Source: a virus. From it: DNA of 64,000 nt. The notes under the pieces were generated by a model. It was not told the DNA's origin and ran no database searches. It saw only the letters and a program-made list of their open reading frames with translations. The position numbers and the translations under genes were made by a program. This document shows, piece by piece, positions 32,279 to 40,935 of the stretch. The stretch spans positions 1-64,000 of IMG/VR virus record IMGVR_UViG_3300009103_001698; one strand, 5' to 3'. Numbering within the stretch: the stretch's first letter is position 1; every line of letters begins with the position of its first letter.

Positions 32279-33613
32279 ATGGCAAAGAAAACTTATGTTT
32301 TAGACACAAACGTTTATTTAACTGACTCATCGGCAATAACTTCATACGGCTACAATGACATCGTAGTTCCAATAAAAGTTCTAGAAGAGATAGATAAACA
32401 CAAGAAGCGACAAGATAGCGTCGGTGCTAATGCTCGTCGTGTTATTCGTTTTTTGGATGACCTTCGCGCAAAAGGAAATCTTCATAAAGGTGTCCGTATT
32501 GGAAAAGGAAAAGGAATAATCAAGGCAAGAAGCTTTGATCCAGAGATTCTTCCACCCGGGTATAATAAAGATGATCCAGATAACCAGATTTTAAGCACTG
32601 CTCTTACTGAAAAGGGCGATAACCCAAAAAGAAAAGTTGTTGTTGTTTCAAGAGACATTAACATGCGTGTCAAGTGTGATGCTCTGGGATTAGCCGGCGA
32701 GGATTACATTGTTGAAAAGCTTGTTAGCAGCCGCTCTGACATCTTTACCGGCGTCACCAAACACTTGGTCGACGATCAGATCATTGATCAATTTTATTCT
32801 GGTGAGGGTATCCTTTTAGATAAGGAAGAAGTTCGATTGTGCCCAAACCAGTTCATAATGTTAATTTCTAACTCTAACGAAAAGAAAACAGCATTAGCTA
32901 GATTTCATAGTTATATGAAGCCGCTAACAAAGATAGTTGAATGTTATGATAATCGTTTCAAAATAAAGCCGAGAAACAAAGAACAAGAATTTGCCCTCAA
33001 TCTTCTATTTGATCCAAAGGTTCAAGTAGTTACGCTCGTTGGAGCAGCTGGAACAGGAAAAACATTAATTGCTCTTTATTCTGGAATGTGTCAAACGTTA
33101 GATAACTGGAAAGGTGTAATACCAAAACAAGCAGAATACGAAAGAATGATTATTTCTCGTCCTATTCAGCCGATGGGAAAGGATTTAGGTTATCTTCCAG
33201 GCTCATTAGAAGAAAAGATGTCTCCGTGGTTGTCACCGATCAAAGATAATCTTCGTTTTTTGATGAACAATAAAAAAGATCAGTTAAAAGAATACGTAGA
33301 ACAAGGCATAATAGAGGTAGAAGCACTTACATATATTCGTGGAAGATCTGTTAATAACGCTTTCATTATTATTGATGAGATCCAAAACATGACCGTTCAT
33401 GAATTAAAGACAGTTGTCACACGCGTTGGCGAAGGATCGAAGATAGTTCTTATGGGTGATGTTGAGCAGATTGATAATGTTTATTTAGACGAGACAACCA
33501 ATGGGTTAACCTACGCTGTAGAAAAATTCAAAACACATAACATTACAGGTCATGTTACATTAAAAAGAGGAGAAAGGTCAAAGGTCGCAACGTTGGCAGC
33601 CAAAATACTTTAG
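32279..33613 (+). CDS. phoH: PIN-PhoH ATPase
   Basis: This 444-residue protein is a PIN-domain plus PhoH fusion. The N-terminus KTYVLDTNVYLTD is the PIN start with the acidic Asp, and DNQILSTAL and VVSRDINMRVKCDALGL hold further PIN acids. The PhoH NTPase has Walker A GAAGTGKT (about residues 256-263), SRPIQPMGKDLGYLPG, IIIDEIQN (Walker B, about 362) and VLMGDVEQID. PhoH2-type PIN-PhoH proteins couple RNA unwinding and cleavage. Phages often carry phoH, and it is a marine phage marker. Phosphate-starvation control cannot be read from the upstream sequence. Confidence 0.92.
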   Translation: MAKKTYVLDTNVYLTDSSAITSYGYNDIVVPIKVLEEIDKHKKRQDSVGANARRVIRFLDDLRAKGNLHKGVRIGKGKGIIKARSFDPEILPPGYNKDDPDNQILSTALTEKGDNPKRKVVVVSRDINMRVKCDALGLAGEDYIVEKLVSSRSDIFTGVTKHLVDDQIIDQFYSGEGILLDKEEVRLCPNQFIMLISNSNEKKTALARFHSYMKPLTKIVECYDNRFKIKPRNKEQEFALNLLFDPKVQVVTLVGAAGTGKTLIALYSGMCQTLDNWKGVIPKQAEYERMIISRPIQPMGKDLGYLPGSLEEKMSPWLSPIKDNLRFLMNNKKDQLKEYVEQGIIEVEALTYIRGRSVNNAFIIIDEIQNMTVHELKTVVTRVGEGSKIVLMGDVEQIDNVYLDETTNGLTYAVEKFKTHNITGHVTLKRGERSKVATLAAKIL

Positions 33614-33619
33614 GAGAGA

Positions 33620-33841
33620 ATGATGAAAGAGTGGTTAACAAACTATGTTGGAGAAGCAGTAAGCCCAGAGGACGAAAACGTAACTGTTGAGATGATAGTA
33701 GAGGTAATGGCTAAAGAATTTCCAGAGTTTTTACTAGTGGTGGCTGAAGAGAACTTTATTCGTGGCTATGAACAAGCATTAGACGACGTAAGGGAGATTA
33801 AAAAGAAGTATGCACAACCTGAAGTTAACAAACTATATTAA
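33620..33841 (+). CDS. small acidic phage protein
   Basis: This 73-residue acidic protein (TVEMIVEVMAKEFPEFLLVV, then EENFIRGYEQALDDVREI) is mainly helical. The next gene overlaps its last 32 bases. The second Met at 33623 is an equally good start given GGAGAGA upstream. No family recognised; conserved position between PhoH and a zincin suggests accessory function. Confidence 0.5.
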   Translation: MMKEWLTNYVGEAVSPEDENVTVEMIVEVMAKEFPEFLLVVAEENFIRGYEQALDDVREIKKKYAQPEVNKLY

Positions 33842-34550
33842 AAAAAGTAGTACTGTTATACCAAATAAGAAAGAAACCCTTTTCTTTAAGGATGTGGTCG
33901 TTTATATAAAAGACCCCTTACCAGAGGAAGTTTCATTAAAAGCGGTTCTTTCAAAAATAGAAGAAATAATCCCAAAACATTTAGCAACAAATGTAGAGGC
34001 AATTTATGTTGGCAAATTTGAACATTTAGAAAGTCGAGAAGTTAACGCAGCATATTTAGAAGGCGCACTATATATTAGCAACGATCAGGACGACGAAGAA
34101 GATTTACTGGACGATATCGTTCACGAACTAGCCCATTCTGTTGAAGAACAATATGGGCTACAAATTTATGGTGACGGTTCTTTGGAAAAGGAATTTGTCA
34201 GAAAAAGAAAAAAACTTTATAACCTTCTAAGGTCTTACGACTATAATGTATCAAGAGCGGCATTTCTCAGTGTTGATTTTTCAGAAGATTTTGATACGCT
34301 GTTGTACAAAGACATCGGGTATGACAAATTGGAACATTTTACAATGGGCCTCTTCCCATCTAACTATTCTGTTACCTCTCTGCGAGAGTACTTCGCAATT
34401 GGCTTTGAATCTTATTTCCTAAATGACCGACAAGAGCTATTAAAGGTGAGCCCGGAACTATTTAGTACTGTTGAACAACTAGTTTCAACGGGAGAAGAAG
34501 ATGAAGAAGAAATTTGGCTCAATAGTGAACAACATCACACGTCATATTGA
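33810..34550 (+). CDS. zincin metallopeptidase-like protein (HELAH)
   Basis: This 246-residue protein has a well-formed HExxH motif in IVHELAHSVEEQYG (about residues 109-122). A possible third ligand lies in REYFAIGFESYFL near residue 196, a common layout for phage or bacterial zincins (HExxH...E/Y). There is no signal or membrane segment, so it acts in the cytoplasm or virion. It overlaps both neighbours (32 bases upstream, 50 downstream). Confidence 0.65.
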   Translation: MHNLKLTNYIKKSSTVIPNKKETLFFKDVVVYIKDPLPEEVSLKAVLSKIEEIIPKHLATNVEAIYVGKFEHLESREVNAAYLEGALYISNDQDDEEDLLDDIVHELAHSVEEQYGLQIYGDGSLEKEFVRKRKKLYNLLRSYDYNVSRAAFLSVDFSEDFDTLLYKDIGYDKLEHFTMGLFPSNYSVTSLREYFAIGFESYFLNDRQELLKVSPELFSTVEQLVSTGEEDEEEIWLNSEQHHTSY

Positions 34551-34785
34551 CTCGTTTCGTGAAACAGTAGCACAAGCTCAGAAGAAGGCAGAAGAGGTAA
34601 AAAAAGAAGAACCTCCGAAAGAAGAGCCAAAGCCAGAGCAGCCTCCCGAAGAAGAAATAGTTGACATTTATACCTTAATGAGTTATAATGAACTTCGGAA
34701 CTTAGCAAAACAATATGGTATCAGTACATACCGGGTCAAAAAAGAAGATTTGATAGTTGAGCTAAAAAAACACGAAGAGGAATAA
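34501..34785 (+). CDS. small protein with SAP/Rho_N-like C-terminus
   Basis: This 94-residue protein has a helical N-terminus, a Glu/Pro/Lys-rich linker (EEPPKEEPKPEQPPEEE) and a C-terminal helix-extended-helix unit (YNELRNLAKQYGISTYRVKK then EDLIVELKKHEE). That unit resembles SAP, HeH or Rho N-terminal nucleic-acid-binding motifs. The start overlaps the zincin gene by 50 bases; GGGAGAAG precedes the ATG. DNA/RNA-binding role is inferred from the motif only. Confidence 0.6.
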   Translation: MKKKFGSIVNNITRHIDSFRETVAQAQKKAEEVKKEEPPKEEPKPEQPPEEEIVDIYTLMSYNELRNLAKQYGISTYRVKKEDLIVELKKHEEE

Positions 34786-35547
34786 ATGGCAAATGGCCAC
34801 ATTAGTTATTCAGAATTCAAGATTTGGAGTGAGTGTCCCTGGCGACATAAGCTCAGTTATTTAGATAAATTATCAACATTTAACGGAAATGAGTTTACAG
34901 CGTTTGGAACAGCTGTCCATGAAGTTTGTGAAAGAACTGTCAAGGACGAAGAAGATCAAACTCCTGAAGCATTCCAAGCAGCATTTTCAAAAGAATTAAA
35001 AAAATTAACTGTCGATCTAAATAAAAAGTTAGTCGTTGAAATGAATGTACAGGGCAAAGCAATGCTTCCTGAGATCTTTCCAGCACTTAAAGAATATTTT
35101 GGAGAATACGAAATTGTTGAAGCAGAAGAGAGACTCTATGAACCAATAGAAGATAGCGAGCTACTTTTCAAAGGTTTCATAGATCTAGTGTTAAAAACAA
35201 AAGACGGTAAGTATCACATTATCGATTGGAAAACTTGTAGCTGGGGTTGGGATGCTAGAAAAAAATCAGATAAATTGATCACTTATCAGCTAACTCTTTA
35301 TAAAAACTACTATGTACAGAAGCACAATTTAGATCCAAAAAACGTAGAAACACACTTCGCTCTCTTAAAAAGAACGGCGAAAAAAGATAGAGTGGAAATC
35401 TTCCGTGTAACCAGCGGAGAAAGAAAAACAAAAAATGCACTTAAAGCTTTGAACTATTCCCTCTATAATATAAAAAAATCACGCTTTATTAAGAACCGTC
35501 TTTCTTGTAAATACTGTGAATTTTATCAAACAAAGCATTGTCCATAA
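34786..35547 (+). CDS. PD-(D/E)XK exonuclease, Cas4/RecB-like
   Basis: This 253-residue nuclease has GTAVHEVCER (residues 42-51), then FKGFIDLVLKTKDGKYHIIDWKTC, with the metal-binding Asp and D-x-K of the PD-(D/E)XK core (about residues 126-149), and KLITYQLTLYKNYY (motif QxxxY). The C-terminus LSCKYCEFYQTKHCP, with an earlier Cys in WSECPW, matches the four-cysteine Fe-S layout of Cas4/AddB-like nucleases. It probably processes DNA ends in phage recombination or repair. It starts directly after the previous stop. Confidence 0.85.
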   Translation: MANGHISYSEFKIWSECPWRHKLSYLDKLSTFNGNEFTAFGTAVHEVCERTVKDEEDQTPEAFQAAFSKELKKLTVDLNKKLVVEMNVQGKAMLPEIFPALKEYFGEYEIVEAEERLYEPIEDSELLFKGFIDLVLKTKDGKYHIIDWKTCSWGWDARKKSDKLITYQLTLYKNYYVQKHNLDPKNVETHFALLKRTAKKDRVEIFRVTSGERKTKNALKALNYSLYNIKKSRFIKNRLSCKYCEFYQTKHCP

Positions 35548-35668
35548 GAAAAAAAGAACTAAAAAATTGATGGATGCCGGTTATAATGTTATTATCATTT
35601 GGGAAAATGATTATTTAGAAAATAAACAAGTTGTAATAGAACAACTTTTGGAGAGGTTAAATGAATAA
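35546..35668 (+). pseudogene. C-terminal remnant of a PD-(D/E)XK/VSR-type homing endonuclease
   Basis: Read in frame 2, this segment gives KKKRTKKLMDAGYNVIIIWE and then NDYLENKQVVIEQLLERLNE before TAA. That looks like the end of VSR/EDxHD-type endonucleases (R-D-x-x-K...L...G-y-x-v-i-x-i-W-E). No start or catalytic core precedes it; upstream is the end of the previous gene in another frame. An ATG at 35570 could give a 32-residue peptide overlapping the glycosyltransferase start by 8 bases. Its position beside an intron-bearing gene fits a decayed homing endonuclease, but a small coupled gene is also possible. Confidence 0.45.
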
Positions 35669-37206
35669 GGAAAAAATGAACGAAGAAAAGATCAAAATCT
35701 TTACGATTTCAGATATGCCGTTAGTGACTTAGCGGCAGTAAAATTGGGTGAATTGCTGGAAACCCCTCAGAGTCAAATAAACCACAACATAATTGGAAAC
35801 GATAAGTGTGAAGGTTAGAAAATTATTTGAATTGGACAATCAGCAGCCAAGCTCCTGTTTAGAAATAATGGAGAAGGTTCAGAGACTACGGTAAGCCTAA
35901 GTTGTTAATATGGTGATAATCCGACAGCGCCCAACACTCATGAGAGTGATGATATAGTCCGACTGTTTATGAAAGTAAATAGGTTTTTGTAAGTCCATCT
36001 GGAGTAGGCACCCAGACTCGATACGTTATTGAAGGTTTGTTGAAGACCGGTAAATACAAATTTGTTTCTCTAGGAGGGGCAATCAAACACCAACAATACC
36101 AACCAGTCAAAACAGAAGAGTGGGGAGATGATTGGGTTATTTATCCAGTTGATGGGTTTGGAAACCCAGATGTTATTAGATCTATTATCAGAAATGAAAA
36201 ACCAGCACTTCTTTGGTTTATGACAGATCCTCGCTTTTATGAATGGCTCTGGGCGATAGAAGATGAGATTCGACCATTGATGCCAATGGTTTATTATCAC
36301 GTTTGGGACAACTATCCTTATCCAGTTTTCAATCGTAAGTTTTATCTTTCCAATGATTTCATAGCCACTATTTCAAAGGTTACAGACGACTTTGTAAAAA
36401 CAGTAGCACCAGAGGTTGAACGAGAATATGTTCCACACGCTGTCGACTCAGAAGTTTTTAAACGCCTAACAGACGAAGAAATGTTACATTATAAAGGTAA
36501 ACACTTTGGAGCCGGCGATAAAAAAGTTACTTTCTTCTGGAATAATAGAAACGCTCGTAGGAAACAAAGTGGATCATTAGTTTGGTGGTTCAAAGAATTT
36601 CTTGATCAAGTCGGACACGACAAAGCAAGACTGATTATGCATACTGATCCAAAGGATCCTAATGGACCAGATTTGGAAGCGTATGTACATGAACTTGGGC
36701 TTACCAATGGTGAGATTATGTTTTCAAAAGCAAAAGTTCAACCACAAGATCTGGCTGTGATGTATAACATCGCTGACTGCGTTATTAACATTTCAGACGC
36801 AGAAGGCTTTGGACTTGCTACTTTGGAAGCATTGTCTTGTGAGACACCTATTATTGTTAGTATGACCGGCGGACTTCAAGAGCAGGTTACTGATGGCAAA
36901 GATTGGTTTGGTGTTGGTCTTGAACCAGCTAGTAAAGCTGTAATCGGTTCACAACAAGTTCCCTTCATTTATGAGGACAGGGTTGCCAAAGAGGATTTCC
37001 TTGCTGCGATGCATAAAATCTACAAGATGACCGACAAACAACGTCATAAACTTGGAAAGAAGGGTCGTAAGCATGTAGAAAAGAATTACAACTTTGAGAA
37101 CTTTCACAAGTCTTGGAATCGTATTATTGCTAAAACACTAGAAAAGCACGGCTCTTGGAGCACTCGTAAGGAACACAAGGCATGGACGCTTAAGGAGGCA
37201 GCATGA
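35661..37206 (+). CDS. GT4-type glycosyltransferase, gene interrupted by a group I intron
   Basis: The coding parts are 35661-35721 and 35990-37206; splicing joins T with TA to make a Leu codon and gives 425 residues. The junction reads DMPLSPSGVGTQTRY, a natural N-terminal glycine-rich loop of GT-B glycosyltransferases. The C-terminal half has INISDAEGFGLATLEALSCETPII, the E-x7-E region of family GT4 retaining enzymes (about residue 275). TTG/ATG starts inside exon 2 would lose the first strand and loop, so they are unlikely to be the real beginning. GGAGAGG lies before ATG 35661. It begins the sugar cluster and overlaps the next GT by 4 bases (ATGA). Confidence 0.82.
35722..35989 (+). ncRNA. 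group I intron (ribozyme), no endonuclease gene inside
   Basis: A 268-nt intron. P1: exon UGCCGU (35716-35721) pairs with GCGGCA (35732-35737) with the required U-G at the splice site. P10: exon 2 UAAGUC (35990-35995) pairs with GACUUA (35726-35731). The intron ends in G (35989). Core: CAAUCAGCAGCCAAGCUCC, then GGUUCAGAGACUA with P7 partner GAUAUAGUCC (GACUA 35884-35888 with UAGUC 35955-35959), and a P9 hairpin CUGUUUA/UAAAUAG (35963-35982). This is the only stretch longer than 250 bases without a protein gene. Confidence 0.9.
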
Positions 37207-38462
37207 AAAAGAAAGTATTGATTCAGGGACCAATTCTAACACAATCTGGTTACGGCGAACACGCTCGTTTAGTTTATAGAGCACTTAAATCCAAAGAAGA
37301 TCTATTTGAGGTTTATGTAAACCCTATTAACTGGGGTAAAACATCTTGGCTTTGGGAAGACACACAAGAACGAAGAGACATCGACGCCTGTATTGCTAAA
37401 ACACAGATTTATGGACAACAGAGGGGTCAATTTGATATTGCTATGCTTGTAACTATTCCAACTGAATGGGAGCAATACAGAGCAGCCCCAATCAATATTG
37501 GCGTTACGGCAGGAATTGAGTCAAATAAGGTTGCTCCGAAATGGCTGGAAGCAGCTAATCGTTTTGTTGATAAAATTATTGTACCATCAGAATTTGCGAA
37601 GAAAACATACGGTGACACAACTTATCAAGGTAAGGATCAAAATGGTAATGATGCTATTTTGAAGCTGGAAAAGACAATCGATGTTGTAAACTACCCAATC
37701 AAAAAACTCGAAGAAGTAGATCTAGGAATCAAACTAGACTATGATTTTAACTTTCTAACAGTCGCTCAATGGGGACCAAGAAAGAATGTTGAGAACACTA
37801 TTCGCTGGTTTGTGGAAGAATTTATTGATCAAGAAATTGGTTTGGTTCTCAAAATCAACAGAGCAAATAACTCCATTATTGATAAAGAAGCAGTTGAAAA
37901 CGGTGTCAATGCTCTTCTCAAAGAATACCCAAATCGAAAATGTAAGGTCTATGTTCTTCACGGCTACATGACTGAATCTGAATTACATTCACTTTATAAA
38001 CATCAACAAGTCAAATGTCTATTATCGTTAACACACGGAGAAGGCTTTGGCTTACCTTTGTTCGAAGCAGCTTACAGCGGGCTTCCTATCATTACTCACG
38101 ACTGGGGCGGACAAACTGATTTCTTGTTACACGAGGTCAAAAACAAAAAGAAGACAAGAACAAGAATGCTCTGTGGCAAAGTTGACTACGATCTTAATCC
38201 AATCCAGAAAGAAGCTGTCTGGGACGGAGTACTTCAAGCAGACAGTCTTTGGGCTTTTCCTAAACAGGGTAGCTGCAAAATGAAGATGCGAGAGATGGTT
38301 AAGGACTATGGTCGCTACTGGGCTCAAGCGAAGAAGCTAAAGAATATGCTGGAAGAGGATTTCTCAGAAGAAAAGATTTATGAGAAGATGGCTGAAACTC
38401 TTAGTCCATATGTTCAAGTCGATGAAGAAATAGAGAAGTTGTTTAATGAAATTACCTTATGA
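37203..38462 (+). CDS. GT4-type glycosyltransferase
   Basis: This 419-residue GT-B glycosyltransferase starts MKKKVLIQGPILTQSGYGEHARL, the N-terminal nucleotide-sugar fold loop. FLTVAQWGPRKNVENTIRWF marks the start of the second Rossmann domain, and THGEGFGLPLFEAAYSGLPII (about residue 279) holds the E-x7-E motif of GT4. It overlaps both neighbours with ATGA. It transfers a sugar from an activated donor with retention; donor and acceptor are unknown. Confidence 0.88.
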   Translation: MKKKVLIQGPILTQSGYGEHARLVYRALKSKEDLFEVYVNPINWGKTSWLWEDTQERRDIDACIAKTQIYGQQRGQFDIAMLVTIPTEWEQYRAAPINIGVTAGIESNKVAPKWLEAANRFVDKIIVPSEFAKKTYGDTTYQGKDQNGNDAILKLEKTIDVVNYPIKKLEEVDLGIKLDYDFNFLTVAQWGPRKNVENTIRWFVEEFIDQEIGLVLKINRANNSIIDKEAVENGVNALLKEYPNRKCKVYVLHGYMTESELHSLYKHQQVKCLLSLTHGEGFGLPLFEAAYSGLPIITHDWGGQTDFLLHEVKNKKKTRTRMLCGKVDYDLNPIQKEAVWDGVLQADSLWAFPKQGSCKMKMREMVKDYGRYWAQAKKLKNMLEEDFSEEKIYEKMAETLSPYVQVDEEIEKLFNEITL

Positions 38463-40054
38463 TAGTATTTGTTAGTGATTATTTTTCTAACCAAATAACT
38501 GGCGGCGCCGAACTAACCTCTGATGCTTTATTGGAAGCCAGATTATCACCAGTTATTTGTATTAATTCTCAGAATATTGCTTCACAAACAATAAATCAGT
38601 TTAAAGACAGCCGGTGGATACTTGGTAACTTCTCTATGATACCTGATAATTTTCTATTAGAGATCATTAAAAATGTTAAAGATTATTCTGTAATAGAATA
38701 CGACTACAAGTATTGTAAATACCGTTCAACTCACAAACACATAGAAGCAGAGGGTATCTGCGAATGTGAAAAATCCAGCCATGGCAAGTTGATTTCTATT
38801 TTGATGGCAAAAGCTAGGAATGTATTTTGGATGTCTGAAAAACAAAAGAATGAGTATATTAAAGTACTTCCTTTTCTTAACAAAGCTAATAATGTAGTGT
38901 TGAGTTCTTCTTTCTCAAAAGAAAGCCTATTATACATTAAATCTTTAGATGTGTCAAATAAAAATAATAAATTTTTAATTTTAGAGTCTGGTTCGTGGAT
39001 AAAAGGAACACAAGATTGCGTATCCCACGCACAAGAACACAATTTAGAATACGAATTGATTTCTGGCTTATCACATAAAGATTTGTTGAATAAGCTAGCA
39101 GAATCGAAGGGTCTTATTTTTCTCCCAAAAGGGTTAGACACCTGCCCCAGAATTGTAATAGAAGCAAAGATGTTGGGCTGTGAATTGATTTTAAATGATA
39201 ATGTACAACACAAAGATGAAAAATGGTTTCATGAAAACATACCTGAGTTTGTGGAGAAACAAAAGAAATTGTTTTTTGATAAATGCCTCGATCTAAAATA
39301 TATTGATAAAAAGAAAGATGAAGAAACTAAATTTCATTTTATTGTCCCGGCTTATAATGCTGAACAGTTTATCAATACAACCTTAAGAAGCATTAAATGG
39401 CAAGATTATGAAAATTTTAAAGTAACAGTTGTAGATGATCTGTCCTCTGACAGAACCTATGATGTAGTAAAAACGGAAACAGATCCTAGATTTAGTGTAA
39501 TAAAACCTAAAGAAAAGAATTATGCCCTCAAAAACATTTGTTTAGCAATTGACAAAATCCAACCAGATGATGAAGATGTAATGTTGGTTGTGGATGGAGA
39601 TGACTGGTTAGCATCAACGGATGTGTTGAATTATCTAAATAAAATCTATTCTGAAGAGGACGTCCTTTTGACGTATGGCAGCTATGAAGAAAATACAACT
39701 GGAAGAAGAGGGGTAGAACCATCAGAATATCCGCAAGAGGTTATTCGAACAAACACGTTTCGCAAAGATAGGTGGAGGGCATCTCACTTGAGAACCTTTA
39801 AATACAAACTTTGGAAAGAGATCAACCAAGAAGATTTTTTAGATGAAGATGATAACTTTTATACATCAGCATACGATCAGGCGATAATGTTACCTATGCT
39901 TGAAATGGCAGGATCTAAAACTAAGTTCATTCCTGAAATTCTTCATGTCTACAACAAGGGAAACCCACTCCATCACAGCGGAGAGAAAGAAAAACGTCAA
40001 TACGAAACAATGTTGAGAATAAGAAAGAAATCCCCCTATGAACGGAAATTTTAA
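38459..40054 (+). CDS. two-domain glycosyltransferase (GT-B-like plus GT2)
   Basis: This 531-residue protein combines an N-terminal GT-B-like half with a C-terminal GT2 domain. The first half runs MIVFVSDYFSNQITGGAEL to LIFLPKGLDTCPRIVIEAKM. The GT2 part runs FHFIVPAYNAEQFINTTLRSI to the metal-binding VVDGDDW (about residue 382) and ends PEILHVYNKGNPLHHSG. The N-half lacks a clear E-x7-E acid, so it may be a donor or acceptor module rather than an enzyme. GT2 is inverting. It makes two sugar additions in one chain possible. ATGA and TAATG overlaps tie it to its neighbours. Confidence 0.8.
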   Translation: MIVFVSDYFSNQITGGAELTSDALLEARLSPVICINSQNIASQTINQFKDSRWILGNFSMIPDNFLLEIIKNVKDYSVIEYDYKYCKYRSTHKHIEAEGICECEKSSHGKLISILMAKARNVFWMSEKQKNEYIKVLPFLNKANNVVLSSSFSKESLLYIKSLDVSNKNNKFLILESGSWIKGTQDCVSHAQEHNLEYELISGLSHKDLLNKLAESKGLIFLPKGLDTCPRIVIEAKMLGCELILNDNVQHKDEKWFHENIPEFVEKQKKLFFDKCLDLKYIDKKKDEETKFHFIVPAYNAEQFINTTLRSIKWQDYENFKVTVVDDLSSDRTYDVVKTETDPRFSVIKPKEKNYALKNICLAIDKIQPDDEDVMLVVDGDDWLASTDVLNYLNKIYSEEDVLLTYGSYEENTTGRRGVEPSEYPQEVIRTNTFRKDRWRASHLRTFKYKLWKEINQEDFLDEDDNFYTSAYDQAIMLPMLEMAGSKTKFIPEILHVYNKGNPLHHSGEKEKRQYETMLRIRKKSPYERKF

Positions 40055-40935
40055 TGAAAATAAGATTAGAAAATGTTAATTTGAACAGCAGTTCTGGTCC
40101 AAACTCTTTCGCGCAAAAGCTGGTCAAATACCTTCAAAAGAATGAGCACAGCTTGGTTCAAGAGAGTTATGATGCTGTGCTGTGTTTTATCGAAGCACAT
40201 AATAATTTGGACAACAGTAAATTATTTCAGAGATTGGATGGCATTTATTTTAATACTGATTTCGATTATAAAGCACAGAACAGCAACATTCTTAACACTT
40301 ATAAACGAGCAAAAGGTGTAATTTTCCAATCAGAGTTCAACAAAGAACTGACGTTTCGTTATTTTGGGGAGCATAAAAATTATGCCATTATTCATAATGG
40401 TTCTGATCTGGAGCTAATAGGGGACATTAAACCTACATCAAACGAGCTTCTAAATAAATACGAAAACGTTTGGAGTTGTGCTTCGTCTTGGAGATCACAT
40501 AAAAGATTAAAAGATAATGTAAGGTACTTTTTAGAACACCAAGGCCCAAACGATTGTTTTGTTATAGCAGGAAATCCAGATTATCACGTTAAAGAACCAA
40601 ACATATTTTATGTTGGAGAATTGGATTATAACAAGCTTATTTCGCTCTACAAACGAAGTAAATTTTTTATTCATCTATCTTGGTTGGATCACTGTCCTAA
40701 CGTTGTAGTCGACGCTAGAGCCTCTGGCTGTCAAATTATTTGTAGTAGCGCCGGCGGTACCAAAGAAATCGCTGGATTAGACGCTGTAGTAATTCAAGAA
40801 CCAGAATGGAACTTTGAACCTACTAGATTATACGATCCACCTCCAATGGATTTTTCCAATAAGGTTAAAAATAACCATGACTCATGTTATGATATGGTGG
40901 CAGTATCAAAAAAATACATTGAGTTTATGAGATGA
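40054..40935 (+). CDS. GT4-like glycosyltransferase
   Basis: This 293-residue, compact GT-B-like protein has a short N-terminal domain (MKIRLENVNLNSSSGPNSFA, the SGPNSF loop). SCASSWRSHKRLKDNVRYFL and FIHLSWLDHCPNVVVDARAS follow as the nucleotide-binding half, with CSSAGGTKEIAG. The family E-x7-E acid pair is replaced by D-x(7)-D-like residues, so assignment is by fold only. It shares an order of domains with the genes at 43550. It overlaps the previous gene by 1 and the next by 4 bases. Confidence 0.72.
   Translation: MKIRLENVNLNSSSGPNSFAQKLVKYLQKNEHSLVQESYDAVLCFIEAHNNLDNSKLFQRLDGIYFNTDFDYKAQNSNILNTYKRAKGVIFQSEFNKELTFRYFGEHKNYAIIHNGSDLELIGDIKPTSNELLNKYENVWSCASSWRSHKRLKDNVRYFLEHQGPNDCFVIAGNPDYHVKEPNIFYVGELDYNKLISLYKRSKFFIHLSWLDHCPNVVVDARASGCQIICSSAGGTKEIAGLDAVVIQEPEWNFEPTRLYDPPPMDFSNKVKNNHDSCYDMVAVSKKYIEFMR

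Noticed and set aside
35726-35730. Alternative 5' splice site after GTGACTT using GAGUCA as guide
   Set aside because: GAGUCA pairs with UGACUU, but this would add LVT-like residues and lacks a P10; the UGCCGU/GCGGCA pairing has P10 and restores a natural protein sequence.
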